A DNA stretch of 64,000 nt, from NCBI RefSeq assembly GCF_002207865.1, contig NZ_BDQM01000001.1:1-64000 (forward strand). Direction: 5' to 3'. Shown here one piece after another: positions 27,855 to 38,020 of this stretch. Position numbers and translations under genes: made by a program. Position 1 is the stretch's first letter; each line of letters opens with the position of its first letter. The notes beneath the pieces were generated by a model, which worked only from the letters and a program-made list of their open reading frames with translations, had not been told where the DNA came from and did not search any database. This stretch comes from Colwellia marinimaniae (GTDB taxonomy: Bacteria > Pseudomonadota > Gammaproteobacteria > Enterobacterales > Alteromonadaceae).

Positions 27855-29312
27855 ATGAGTGCCGAGTTATTAATTAATGTTACTCCTAGTGAAACACGTG
27901 TTGCTTTGGTGGAAAATGGTTCATTGCAAGAAGTGCATATTGAGCGACAAGGCAAGCGAGGCATTGTTGGCAATGTGTATTTAGGCAAGGTGATTCGTGT
28001 TTTACCCGGTATGCAAGCCGCTTTTATTGATATTAACTTAGAGAAAGCGGCTTTTTTGCACGCTTCTGATATTAAAAGCAAACTGATTTTAAAAGAAGAA
28101 AATGATCAAGCAGTAGACATTCGCTCTTTAGTGCATGAAGGGCAACAAATTATGGTGCAAGTTGTTAAAGATCCCCTTGGCTCTAAAGGCGCACGTTTAA
28201 CGACAGATATCACCATAGCCTCACGTTATCTAGTGTTAATGCCTCACTCTCAACATGCCGGTGTATCGCTACGCATTGAAGGGGCCGATGAGCGCGAGCG
28301 TTTAAAAGACATTGTCAGTCCCTATTGTGATGAGCATCAAGGGTTTATTGTCAGAACTGCGGGTGAAGGTGCTGGTGAGCTTGAGCTACAGCATGATGCC
28401 GAGTTCTTACGTAGAGTATGGCAAAAAGTATTAACCCGTAAACAACGAAAACAAACCAAGTTACCCTTATATCAAGACTTATCATTGTCTTTTCGAGTAC
28501 TGCGAGACTTTGTTGGCATTGATATAGAGCGTATCCGGGTTGATTCTAAGCTTACCTATCAAGATCTGGACGCTTTTACCCAAGAATTTGTCCCTGAATT
28601 GACACCGTTATTAGAATATTACCCAGGCGAGCTTCCTATTTTTGATTTGTTCTCGGTCGAGCGAGAAATTCAGCGGGCACTGCACCGGAAAATAGAGCTG
28701 AAGTCTGGTGGCTATTTGATCATAGATCAAACCGAAGCCATGACTACTATAGACATTAATACCGGCGCCTTTGTTGGCCATAGAAACCTTGCCGATACCA
28801 TCTTTAGTACCAATATCGAGGCAACTCAGGTTATTGCTCGACAGCTGAGACTCAGAAACCTTGGTGGTATTATCATTGTCGATTTTATCGATATGCACAA
28901 TGAAGATCATAAACGACGAGTATTGCACAGCCTAGATACGGCGATGAGCAAGGATAAGGTAAAATACAGCCTTCATGGTTTCTCAGCGCTTGGTTTAGTA
29001 GAAATGACACGACAACGAACACGTGAAAGTTTAGAGCATGTGTTGTGTGGCGAGTGCCCACTTTGTAGCGGTCGTGGGCATTTAAAAACGGTGGAAACTG
29101 TTTGTTTTGAAATACTTAGAGAGATAGTTCGAGTAAATCGTGCCCATGAAGCAGATAAGTTTACTGTTTATGCTGCTAGTGCCGTCAGTGAGTTTCTGCT
29201 TAATGATGAATACCATAATTTAGCTGAAGTTGAAGTTTTTATTGGTAAGTCGATTAAAGTACTGGCCGAACCCATGTATAATCAGGAACAATTTGACGTT
29301 GTTATGATGTAA
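27855..29312 (+). CDS. rng: ribonuclease G
   Basis: A 485-residue endoribonuclease of the RNase E/G family (16S rRNA 5' maturation, mRNA turnover). An S1 domain lies at about residues 36-125 (GNVYLGKVIRVLPGMQAAFIDI). The catalytic Asp pair is at D300 (TIDINTGAF) and D343 (IIVDFIDMH), close to the positions known in E. coli. The zinc-link CPLCSGRG is near residue 398. There is no RNase E-type C-terminal scaffold, so RNase G is the right name. Confidence 0.96.
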   Translation: MSAELLINVTPSETRVALVENGSLQEVHIERQGKRGIVGNVYLGKVIRVLPGMQAAFIDINLEKAAFLHASDIKSKLILKEENDQAVDIRSLVHEGQQIMVQVVKDPLGSKGARLTTDITIASRYLVLMPHSQHAGVSLRIEGADERERLKDIVSPYCDEHQGFIVRTAGEGAGELELQHDAEFLRRVWQKVLTRKQRKQTKLPLYQDLSLSFRVLRDFVGIDIERIRVDSKLTYQDLDAFTQEFVPELTPLLEYYPGELPIFDLFSVEREIQRALHRKIELKSGGYLIIDQTEAMTTIDINTGAFVGHRNLADTIFSTNIEATQVIARQLRLRNLGGIIIVDFIDMHNEDHKRRVLHSLDTAMSKDKVKYSLHGFSALGLVEMTRQRTRESLEHVLCGECPLCSGRGHLKTVETVCFEILREIVRVNRAHEADKFTVYAASAVSEFLLNDEYHNLAEVEVFIGKSIKVLAEPMYNQEQFDVVMM

Positions 29313-29363
29313 TAGCCATTCGGGTATTTTTAGCATAATAAATATAGGACTCGCTAAGTTTTA

Positions 29364-32300
29364 ATGAGTATTGCAAGCACTGCTAACTGTTGGCTAAACC
29401 GCCTTTATAAATCTATTGCCATTTTATTGGTGCTGCTGGCGGTATTAATCAGTGCCTTTCGTTTATTTTTACCCTATGTTCACCATTATAAATTACCCCT
29501 GCAAAATTATTTAAACGACATCTCACAAACGAATATTTCCATTGGTGACTTAAGCATGACTTGGCAACGCTCTGGGCCGATTCTGGTCATTAGTGATGTG
29601 CAAGTGCTTGACACCGAAAGGGCTTCGATCTTTATTAAACAATTGGAATTACAAATTGATTTTTGGCGCAGCATAAGTGAACAAAGGCTTATTTCTAAAA
29701 ATCTGGTTATTTTTGGCGCTCAAGTTGATATCTCACAGCGCTTGTGGCTATCACCAGAAGATGAAAATGCCCTTGCAATTACCGAAATAGACAATGACGC
29801 GAATGATATCGACGTTATCAGTAATATTTTTCTTCATCGTATAAAACGCTTTTCTATTCGTGATAGCCAACTGATAGTGCGAAATAAAACTATCACCCGT
29901 AGCATAGGGTTAAATCAATTAGATTGGTTAAATACGGGTGAGCGTCATCAAGCTCAAGGGAGTGTGGTACTAAACGGCTTAAGTTCTAATAATTTGCAGT
30001 TGAAAGTAGATTTACACGGGGAGCCGGGCAGTACTTTATCTGGACAAGTATATTTACAAGCCAACCATCTCGATATAACTCCCTGGTTAGATAGCATTTT
30101 AGTCATTGAAAATGATAAAACCAAAACTGATATTAATTTTTCCGCCTGGCTAGAAGTCAATAACAGTGAAGTTAATCGTTTACAAATAGATATCTCAGAT
30201 AGCAGCATTAATTGGTTGTTTGACCAGCAAGAACAAAAGCTCACGTTAGAGCAGGGGCAAATATTACTGGTTAAAGGTAAAAAAGCGCAAGACTTTAAGC
30301 TTTATAGTACGCCGTTATCTCTGCAATTTAACCAACAAGCAACACAACAATTTACCGCTATGTTAATTAAGCAAGGCGATGATTTTTCAATACATCTTTC
30401 CGAAATAGATATTGCTATGTTAGCGCAATTAACGCCGTTAATTGTGGCAAAACAAGCAACACATAAAATACTTGCTGAGATGAGCTTAAGCGGAAAAATC
30501 GAAGACCTCTATATTCGTAACTATAACAACGAACTGCAGGTGGTGACTAACTTTTCAAAGTTTAATAATAACTATAGTCAAGGTATTCCAGGGTTAGAGA
30601 ATGTTTATGGGCAACTGAGCTATGTAGACAATTATTTATCGGTGAATTTTAACGCCGAACAGGGCAGGTTAGACTTCGACCAGATGTTTGTGCAAGCTTT
30701 TCCCTATCAACGTTTATCAGGGCAGCTCAATGCTAAATTTGATGATGAAGGTTGGGCATTGACCGTTGAAAAATTTGAGTTTCTTTCTAAAGAAATTAAC
30801 TTATCAGCACAAGTTAAAGTTGAGGTACCGCTTGATGGTGAAGTAAATTTAGCGCTACTGGCGAGTATTTCAAATGCTAATGCCGGCTTAGTGGGTCGTT
30901 ACTTACCCTTAGCTATTATGAGTGATAACTTAGTGAGTTACCTCAATGCTGCTGTTGTCTCTGGTCGTGTTGAAAATGCCCAAATTTTGATAAATGGTCC
31001 TATTAGTCGCTTTCCTTTTTCCGATGGTAGTGGCATTTTTGTCGTTGATGCTGAGTTAAGTAAAGCTGAGTTTAAGTTTGTTGAAGGTTGGCCAGCCATT
31101 ACTGACTTTGTTGCTAATTTAAACTTCACTAATAACGCTATGTTAATTACCGGTCGAGGGGGAAAATTAACAGGTTTAGATGTTACTGGGGTGCGGGCAG
31201 GAATTGCTGATTTAGCCCATGGTCAAATTTTGACGGTAGATGCTGAGATTAAACCAACAGAGCCGCGTTATATCGGTGACTTGCTCAATCAAAGCCCACT
31301 TAAAGATAGCGTTGGTAGTGTCTTGGCACAACTACAAATTACCGGTGAGGTGAGTGGTGAATTTCATTTAAACCTACCGCTTAATAATAATGAGCAAGCC
31401 TTGGCCAGTGGTACTATCAACTTTAATAATAATCAAGCTAGCTTGCAAACACCGCAGATGAATTTCAGTGAGGTTCAAGGGCAATTAAGCTTTAGTAATG
31501 ATAAAATTAGCACTAAAAATTTACAGCTGGTTTGGCAAGGCTTACCTATTGCTCTTGATATCACTGGCATGGATAAAGCGGATTACTACCATACTGATAT
31601 TAAACTTTCTGCCTTATGGCGAGAAGAGCAATGGTTGTCCTTTGTACCAGCACCATTACGACGATATACCCAAGGTGAACTGTCGTGGCAAGGCGAACTA
31701 TCCCTACATCAGCACCATCAAGGTGGTTTTTCATATCAGGCTAATTTTGACTCTGCTTTAAACAATACTCAGTTATTGCTACCCCCTCCTTATGAACGTA
31801 GTGATAAACAAGAAAACCATTTATCGGTACAAATTAATGGCCAATTGGAACAATCAAAAATAGTGATGAACTATGGCGATAAAATGCACTTCTCTGGCTT
31901 ATTAGATCACGATACTACTGCTTTTAGTCGTGCTAATTTAATGCTAGGGCAAGGCACTATGGCATTAGCTAGTGACGGCTTTCATATAACTACTCAGTTG
32001 CAGCAAGCAGATTTTTCCTTATGGCAACCACTGATCAGCGATATTCTCGATAGTATTAATCAACCCAGTAGCAGCATAAGCTCAAATTCTACGCCAACAA
32101 AGTCAACGCCGTTTTTAGCCAAACCCAAAAGAATTAGAGGCACCATTGCTCAGTTACAAATACTAGGTCAGCAACTTAATAATGTGTCTTTTAACTTGTT
32201 GGATAAACCGCAATGGTGGCTATTACAACTGAATGCCGAAGAAATCCGTAGCCAGATAAAAATTTATCCTGATTGGTTAGGCCAAGGTTTAGATATCAAT

Positions 32301-33329
32301 GCCGAATTTTTAAAACTGAGACAAGCTGAAAAATCAGCAGTAGAGACAGAGTTATCACCGGCAAGGCAACCGCTAGATAAAGCTGAAAACGATATTATTT
32401 TTGCTAATATCCCGCCGATAAAATTTCATTGTGATAGCTGCACGATAGGTTTACTGACACTAGGGGAAGTTGATGTAAATATTAAGCGTATTGATCATCA
32501 AACCATAGAGTTTGCTAACTTTACCGCCAAGCGCGGGAAAACCCAATTAACCCTTGACGGTAGTTGGCTTCATAATGAACAACAATCAACCACCTCGTTA
32601 ACGGGTCAGTTATCGGTGGACGATATAGAAAGCGAATTACAAGCAATGGGCTATGATTCGATCATTAAAGACAGTGGTGCCGAAGTTACTTTAAACTTGA
32701 ACTGGCCTGGCGGTTTGCATAATTTTGATGTTAGTCACTTAAATGGTGATTTTAATGCTAGGTTAGATGATGGCTATTTAGCGGATATTGATGATAAGGC
32801 GCGCGCTCTGTCGGTGCTCAGTTTACAGTCATTGGTACGTAAGTTGACCCTTGATTTTCGTGATATATTTAGCGATGGTATGTTTTACAGTAATATCAAA
32901 GGTGATTATCAAATAAAACAGGGCTTGTTAACTACCGATAATACCGAAATGAAAGGCACAGCCGGTGATTTGTTTATGACTGGGCAGACCAATTTAGTCA
33001 CAGGTGAGCTGGCTTATGATATGTCATATAAACCCAATTTAACCTCAAGTTTACCTGTACTTGCTTGGATAGTGACATCGTTGAATCCAGTGACTTTTCT
33101 TGCTGGTGTTGCCATAGATCAAGTGATCAAATCACAGGTGGTTTATCAGTTGAACTATAAATTAACCGGCAACATTGACAATCCAATTTTTGAGGAAGTA
33201 GATCGAAAAAGTAAGAATATTAATATCGAGGGCACAGTACCAACGGAAGAGGTACAACAAGAAGAGTCAGCAGTTGATAAGACTCTCCCTGTGACGTCGT
33301 CAAAAAAGTCCGAGGTAATTGATGATTAA
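29364..33329 (+). CDS. yhdP: AsmA-like envelope protein YhdP
   Basis: A 1321-residue protein with one N-terminal membrane helix (about residues 16-34, IAILLVLLAVLISAFRLFL), then a very long periplasmic beta-rich body with AsmA-like regions. The C-terminal AsmA_2 part ends near residue 1280 and an acidic tail follows. In E. coli YhdP bridges the periplasm and takes part with TamB and YdbH in phospholipid transport to the outer membrane. It follows rng, as in related genomes. Its stop overlaps the next gene by 11 bases. Confidence 0.9.
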   Translation: MSIASTANCWLNRLYKSIAILLVLLAVLISAFRLFLPYVHHYKLPLQNYLNDISQTNISIGDLSMTWQRSGPILVISDVQVLDTERASIFIKQLELQIDFWRSISEQRLISKNLVIFGAQVDISQRLWLSPEDENALAITEIDNDANDIDVISNIFLHRIKRFSIRDSQLIVRNKTITRSIGLNQLDWLNTGERHQAQGSVVLNGLSSNNLQLKVDLHGEPGSTLSGQVYLQANHLDITPWLDSILVIENDKTKTDINFSAWLEVNNSEVNRLQIDISDSSINWLFDQQEQKLTLEQGQILLVKGKKAQDFKLYSTPLSLQFNQQATQQFTAMLIKQGDDFSIHLSEIDIAMLAQLTPLIVAKQATHKILAEMSLSGKIEDLYIRNYNNELQVVTNFSKFNNNYSQGIPGLENVYGQLSYVDNYLSVNFNAEQGRLDFDQMFVQAFPYQRLSGQLNAKFDDEGWALTVEKFEFLSKEINLSAQVKVEVPLDGEVNLALLASISNANAGLVGRYLPLAIMSDNLVSYLNAAVVSGRVENAQILINGPISRFPFSDGSGIFVVDAELSKAEFKFVEGWPAITDFVANLNFTNNAMLITGRGGKLTGLDVTGVRAGIADLAHGQILTVDAEIKPTEPRYIGDLLNQSPLKDSVGSVLAQLQITGEVSGEFHLNLPLNNNEQALASGTINFNNNQASLQTPQMNFSEVQGQLSFSNDKISTKNLQLVWQGLPIALDITGMDKADYYHTDIKLSALWREEQWLSFVPAPLRRYTQGELSWQGELSLHQHHQGGFSYQANFDSALNNTQLLLPPPYERSDKQENHLSVQINGQLEQSKIVMNYGDKMHFSGLLDHDTTAFSRANLMLGQGTMALASDGFHITTQLQQADFSLWQPLISDILDSINQPSSSISSNSTPTKSTPFLAKPKRIRGTIAQLQILGQQLNNVSFNLLDKPQWWLLQLNAEEIRSQIKIYPDWLGQGLDINAEFLKLRQAEKSAVETELSPARQPLDKAENDIIFANIPPIKFHCDSCTIGLLTLGEVDVNIKRIDHQTIEFANFTAKRGKTQLTLDGSWLHNEQQSTTSLTGQLSVDDIESELQAMGYDSIIKDSGAEVTLNLNWPGGLHNFDVSHLNGDFNARLDDGYLADIDDKARALSVLSLQSLVRKLTLDFRDIFSDGMFYSNIKGDYQIKQGLLTTDNTEMKGTAGDLFMTGQTNLVTGELAYDMSYKPNLTSSLPVLAWIVTSLNPVTFLAGVAIDQVIKSQVVYQLNYKLTGNIDNPIFEEVDRKSKNINIEGTVPTEEVQQEESAVDKTLPVTSSKKSEVIDD

Positions 33330-34197
33330 ACTGAGCGCAATACAATTATCCTCAACGGCTAATGTTGCCACCAACCTTGCTAAAATAGCTGAGTTGCTCG
33401 CCAAAATTACGGCAACCCCGACAGCGGTTTACAACGGCAGTGGTAGCATAGCTAAGCCAGAAGATGTTATAAAAGAGCCTATTCAGCATTTAGTGGTATT
33501 ACCTGAATGTTGTTTATACTTTGGTGGTAAAGATAGTGAACAATTAACTTTGGCAAAAACATCGGCAGCAGCGAATGAGCTTCGTTTAGCCCTAGGCCGA
33601 CTGGCCCAGCAGTTTAAGGTGTATTTAGTTGCCGGTACTGTGCCTATTTTAACGACTTCAGCCACTAAATTTACTAATAGTAGCTGTGTGTTTAGCCCCA
33701 GTGGTGATTTGCTAGGGCAATACGATAAAATGCATTTATTTGATGTCAATGTCAGCGATAATACCAAGAGTTATTGTGAGTCTCACTATACCCAAGCGGG
33801 CAAAGAGCTAATTGTAGTAAACACAGTATTTGCTAACATTGGCCTATCAGTGTGTTTCGATTTACGTTTTCCCAACTTATTTCAGCGGCTGACGCAAGCG
33901 GGTGCCGAGATCATTACCGTACCCAGTGCCTTTACTAAAGTAACCGGCAAAGCACACTGGCAAATATTATTGCAAGCAAGGGCGATAGAAAATCAAGTCT
34001 ATATTATTGCTGCCGGACAAGAAGGGGTTCATGAAAATGGCCGCGAAACTTGGGGGCATTCAATGATTATTAACCCGTGGGGCGAAATTGAACAGAGCCT
34101 AGCCACAGGTGAAGGTTTTATTACCGTTGAATACCAAAAAAAATCAGTAACAGGCATACGTCAAAATATGCCGTTGAACTCGCCGCTGAATAATTAA
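33319..34197 (+). CDS. carbon-nitrogen hydrolase (nitrilase family, Nit2-like)
   Basis: A 292-residue amidase of the nitrilase superfamily. The catalytic triad is visible as Glu in VVLPECCLYFGG, Lys in YDKMHLFDV and Cys in LSVCFDLRFPNLF. The family's closest known members are deaminated-glutathione amidases (Nit1/NitA). An extra segment of about 25 residues (about 31-55, TPTAVYNGSGSIAKPEDVIK) lies before the Glu motif, where most family members are shorter. The gene sits between yhdP and tldD, an arrangement common in Alteromonadales. Confidence 0.88.
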   Translation: MMIKLSAIQLSSTANVATNLAKIAELLAKITATPTAVYNGSGSIAKPEDVIKEPIQHLVVLPECCLYFGGKDSEQLTLAKTSAAANELRLALGRLAQQFKVYLVAGTVPILTTSATKFTNSSCVFSPSGDLLGQYDKMHLFDVNVSDNTKSYCESHYTQAGKELIVVNTVFANIGLSVCFDLRFPNLFQRLTQAGAEIITVPSAFTKVTGKAHWQILLQARAIENQVYIIAAGQEGVHENGRETWGHSMIINPWGEIEQSLATGEGFITVEYQKKSVTGIRQNMPLNSPLNN

Positions 34198-34243
34198 TTG
34201 CAGCGACTATAATTAAAGAACATAGCAGAAGAGCCCATACCTA

Positions 34244-35689
34244 ATGAATAGTGTTGAAAAATCCTTATTAAGTGATAGTCATATTGATGATGAAGTATTA
34301 ATCAAAACCTTGAAAAGTATGATGGGACGAAAAGTTGATTACGCTGATTTATATTTTCAAGCGAGTCAGCATGAATCCTGGGTGTTAGAAGATGGAATTA
34401 TTAAAGAAGGCTCGTATAACATTGAACGTGGTGTTGGCGTAAGAGCCATTTCAGGCGAGAAAACAGGCTTTGCTTATTCTGATGAAATCTCCCCCGAAGC
34501 ATTACAGCAGGCGGCAGATGCGGCCAAAGGTATTGCGGATAGTGGCAAAGGGGCAACCGTGAAAGCGTTTAACCGCACTACACCTATCAAGGTTTATCAA
34601 TCAGTTGAGCCACTTGGCAGTTTAACCCAAGAGCAAAAGATTGATTTATTACATCAAGTTGAGGCACATGCGCGGCAAGTGGATAGCAGGGTTAAGCAGG
34701 TAATTGCCAGCTTATCAGCTGTCTATGAAACTATTTTAATCAGTGCTAGTGATGGTACTTACGCTACGGATATTCGGCCGTTAGTGCGATTAAATTGTTC
34801 AGTCTTAGTTGAAGACAATGGCAAGCGTGAGCGAGCGAGTGCCGGTGGTGGCGCACGTACTGATTATAGTTACTTCTTTGAAGTTGAGCCGGGTGATAAC
34901 AAAGCACGTTACCTTGCGTATGCTGAAGAGTCAGTTAGACAAGCGTTAGTCAACTTAGTGGCCATTGAAGCCCCTGCAGGCACTTACCCTGTGGTATTGG
35001 GTGCCGGCTGGCCTGGCGTATTATTACATGAAGCGGTTGGCCATGGTTTAGAGGGCGATTTTAACCGTAAAGGCTCGTCAGCCTTTTCAGGTAAAATCGG
35101 TCAAAAAGTGACATCTGAACTTTGTACCATTGTTGATGATGGTACCTTAGTTAACCGCCGTGGCTCTATCACTATAGATGATGAAGGTACACCTGGGCAA
35201 TATAACGTCTTAATTGAAAAGGGTATCTTAAAAGGTTACATGCAAGATAAGCATAATGCAGCCTTAATGGGCGTGCAGCCAACAGGTAATGGCCGACGTG
35301 AATCTTATGCCCATTTACCTATGCCACGCATGACAAATACTTATATGTTAGCAGGAGAGTCTAGCCCTGAAGATATTATTAAGTCGGTGAAAAAAGGTAT
35401 TTTTGCACCAAACTTTGCCGGAGGTCAGGTTGATATCACGTCGGGTAAGTTCGTTTTTACCACCTCAGAAGCTTATTTAATTGAAGATGGTGAAATAACC
35501 TCACCGGTAAAAGGTGTTACTTTAATAGGCAATGGTCCCGATGCAATGAAACGGATCAGTATGGTTGGTAACGACTTAAAACTTGATGCCGGTGTTGGTA
35601 TTTGTGGTAAAGATGGCCAAAGTATACCGGTTGGTGTCGGTCAACCGACCTTGAAAATTGATGAAATAACAATTGGTGGTACCCAGTAG
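34244..35689 (+). CDS. tldD: metalloprotease subunit TldD
   Basis: A 481-residue catalytic subunit of the TldD/TldE zinc protease, which processes modified peptides and degrades unfolded peptide chains. The zinc motif [11 protein letters not shown] starts at His 262. The C-terminal part has the typical [19 protein letters not shown] and [17 protein letters not shown] segments. Its partner pmbA/tldE lies 860 bases downstream in the same direction. Confidence 0.97.
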   Translation: MNSVEKSLLSDSHIDDEVLIKTLKSMMGRKVDYADLYFQASQHESWVLEDGIIKEGSYNIERGVGVRAISGEKTGFAYSDEISPEALQQAADAAKGIADSGKGATVKAFNRTTPIKVYQSVEPLGSLTQEQKIDLLHQVEAHARQVDSRVKQVIASLSAVYETILISASDGTYATDIRPLVRLNCSVLVEDNGKRERASAGGGARTDYSYFFEVEPGDNKARYLAYAEESVRQALVNLVAIEAPAGTYPVVLGAGWPGVLLHEAVGHGLEGDFNRKGSSAFSGKIGQKVTSELCTIVDDGTLVNRRGSITIDDEGTPGQYNVLIEKGILKGYMQDKHNAALMGVQPTGNGRRESYAHLPMPRMTNTYMLAGESSPEDIIKSVKKGIFAPNFAGGQVDITSGKFVFTTSEAYLIEDGEITSPVKGVTLIGNGPDAMKRISMVGNDLKLDAGVGICGKDGQSIPVGVGQPTLKIDEITIGGTQ

Positions 35690-35700
35690 TTAGCCCTTTC

Positions 35701-35742
35701 TATGCAGCAAGCACTGATTTTTCAATGAGTGCTTGCTGCATA
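35701..35742. terminator. 15-bp perfect hairpin between convergent tldD and yjgA
   Basis: TATGCAGCAAGCACT pairs perfectly with AGTGCTTGCTGCATA over a 12-base loop. No T-run follows on either strand, so it is not a classical terminator. Its location between two converging genes suggests a shared mRNA end or a 3' stabiliser. Confidence 0.5.
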
Positions 35743-35773
35743 GTGACTCGCGCTGAGCGTTTCAGGATTTTTA

Positions 35774-36316
35774 TTAGGCGTTCGCTTTTAGGTAAATGAA
35801 TAAGCTTTTATAATGCTTACCTTGTTTCTCGGCTTTTTTCTCTTTTACTGCGTTACGTACTAACTGCTTGATTTTTTGACGTTCAATTTGTGGGAATTCA
35901 CTAATTAAAGCTTCAACAGCATCATTACCTTGGGCAATTAATTCATCTCTAATACTTTCTAAGCGATTAAATTTTGCTGTTTCTTGTTGATGTTTATTGG
36001 CCATCACTTCGATAGCATGGTGAATTGGCTCTAGGTCGGTTTCAAATAATATTTTACCAATATGACGAATGTGACGGCGTAAAGCTTCATGTTTATTGGC
36101 GATCTTGTCAGCTAAAACCATAGCATATTTTAGCTCTTCGGTTAAAGGCAAACGACTACGCTGATGCTTAGACATATCCACTAAGCTTTGGCCGAAATCT
36201 TGTAATTTATGCATTTCACGCTTAATTTCGGTTTTACTTTTAAATTCTTCTTCTATTTCTTCTGATGAATCGTCGATATCGTTGGCTGACTGGGGCATAA
36301 TAATGTCTAATACCAT
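35774..36316 (-). CDS. yjgA: ribosome-associated protein YjgA (DUF615)
   Basis: A 180-residue charged, helical protein of the DUF615/YjgA (DarP) family, which binds late 50S ribosome precursors. SKTEIKREMHKLQDFGQSLVDMS and RRHIRHIGKILFE are the family's hallmark segments. The gene is on the minus strand, convergent with tldD and divergent from pmbA; the pmbA-yjgA divergent pair is conserved in E. coli. An in-frame Met (MPQSAND, codon 7) is another possible start. Confidence 0.93.
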   Translation of the reverse strand: MVLDIIMPQSANDIDDSSEEIEEEFKSKTEIKREMHKLQDFGQSLVDMSKHQRSRLPLTEELKYAMVLADKIANKHEALRRHIRHIGKILFETDLEPIHHAIEVMANKHQQETAKFNRLESIRDELIAQGNDAVEALISEFPQIERQKIKQLVRNAVKEKKAEKQGKHYKSLFIYLKANA

Positions 36317-36549
36317 GGTAAAATAAATAATAATTAGCCTTATTATATCATTAAATTTATCGGGGCTGTTGATCTTTCGCGGTCAAACCTTGTTCGAGAT
36401 AAAGGGGTTTATTCGCGGCGAGTGCTGTCTAGCCCAGTCACGCTAAGAAATTAGGAAATTTAATCTCGATAGTGCCCAGTACTTAATAGGCTAAGTTGCT
36501 GTTTTAGCCTTGTTAATCCTTAAAAAGAAAAGAGAAAGTAGAAACCAAT

Positions 36550-37911
36550 ATGACCCCAGCCTCTAAATCCCATGATCCAATCAGACAACAACTTAGCGAA
36601 GTTAAAGCACGTGTTGCCACTGTTCTTGAACTCGCTAAATCTCTTGGCGCCGATGGTGCTGAAGTAGCGATGAGTCGCCAACAAGGTTTAAGTGTAAGTA
36701 CCCGTATGGGTGAAGTGGAAAATGTTGAATTTACTAATGATGGCGCTTTAGGCATTACTGTTTATCGACAAGGGCGTAAAGGCAGTGCTTCAACGGCAGA
36801 CTTGTCAGAGCAAGCATTGACTAAAACGGTTACTGCGGCAGTAAATATTGCCAAGTACACCTCGGTTGATGATTGTTCGGGTTTAGCAGATAAAGCACTG
36901 TTGGCAATGCAGCCACTGGACTTGGATTTATATCATCCACATGAAATAAGTACCGAAGAGGCGATTGATCTGGCCAAAGAGTGTGAGGAAAGCGCCTTAG
37001 CAGTAGATGCTCGTATTAGTAATTCAGACGGTGCCAGCTTTGATAGTTTTTCGGGTTTTAAAGTTTATGGTAATAGTCATGGCCAGTTGGTGGGCTACCC
37101 AAGTACTCGCCATAGTTTAAGCTGTGTGATGATTGCTAGTGACGGTGACGATATGGAGCGGGATTATGCGTACACGGTTAATCGTGATTTTGCTTTACTA
37201 GAAAGTGCCAAAAATATTGGTTTGCAAGCGTCACAAGAGGTGCTATCTCGTCTAAACCCACAAACAATAGCGACCAGTAAAGTTCCGGTATTATTTAGAG
37301 CGGATATTGCCAATACTATTTGGGGACACTTTATTGCCGCTATCAGTGGTGGCAACTTATATCGTAAATCCTCTTTTTTACTTGATGCCATTGGTAACGA
37401 TGTTTTTCCTAAGTTTTTAAATATCAGTGAAAGACCTCACATTGCTAGGGCGTTAGCCAGTAGTGCTTTTGATAGTGAAGGCGTATTAACCCAAGATCGA
37501 GAAATTATTAGTCAGGGTGCCTTACAAACTTATTTATTGACTAGCTATTCCGCCCGTAAGCTTGGGCTAACTACCACAGGCCATGCTGGCGGTATTCATA
37601 ATTGGCTGGTTGACGCCAAAGGTCATGATGGTAGTTTTGATGCTATGTTAAAAACCCTAGGAACAGGTTTACTGGTGACCGAACTAATGGGTCAAGGCGT
37701 TAATATTATCAATGGTGATTACTCTCGTGGTGCGGCTGGATTTTGGGTTGAAAATGGTGAAATTGCTTACCCAGTGAGTGAAATTACTATTGCCGGGAAT
37801 TTAGCGCAGATGTTTAAAGGTATTGTTGCTGTTGGCTCTGATGTTGATTTACGCGGTAGTATCCACACCGGTTCAATTTTGATTGATGAGATGCAAGTCG
37901 CCGGACATTAG
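36550..37911 (+). CDS. pmbA: metalloprotease subunit PmbA/TldE
   Basis: A 453-residue non-catalytic partner of TldD. It shares the TldD fold but lacks the HExxxH zinc motif. The C-terminal segment RGAAGFWVENGEIAYPVSEITIAGNL and the HTGSILIDEMQVAGH end are typical. It starts 233 bases from divergent yjgA. A strong hairpin terminator follows. Confidence 0.96.
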   Translation: MTPASKSHDPIRQQLSEVKARVATVLELAKSLGADGAEVAMSRQQGLSVSTRMGEVENVEFTNDGALGITVYRQGRKGSASTADLSEQALTKTVTAAVNIAKYTSVDDCSGLADKALLAMQPLDLDLYHPHEISTEEAIDLAKECEESALAVDARISNSDGASFDSFSGFKVYGNSHGQLVGYPSTRHSLSCVMIASDGDDMERDYAYTVNRDFALLESAKNIGLQASQEVLSRLNPQTIATSKVPVLFRADIANTIWGHFIAAISGGNLYRKSSFLLDAIGNDVFPKFLNISERPHIARALASSAFDSEGVLTQDREIISQGALQTYLLTSYSARKLGLTTTGHAGGIHNWLVDAKGHDGSFDAMLKTLGTGLLVTELMGQGVNIINGDYSRGAAGFWVENGEIAYPVSEITIAGNLAQMFKGIVAVGSDVDLRGSIHTGSILIDEMQVAGH

Positions 37912-37942
37912 TAAGTAAACTTATTACTTCAGCAATAATAAC

Positions 37943-37979
37943 AAAGCGTTATCTATTTGATTAGATAACGCTTTTTTTT
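37943..37979 (+). terminator. rho-independent terminator after pmbA
   Basis: AAAGCGTTATCTA and TAGATAACGCTTT form a 13-bp perfect stem with a 6-base loop, followed by a T-run. A-rich sequence on the other side means it may also serve the convergent mgtE. Confidence 0.92.
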
Positions 37980-38020
37980 GATTAATATTTAGCTAAGTCA
38001 CTATTACTAGGTAAAACTTT

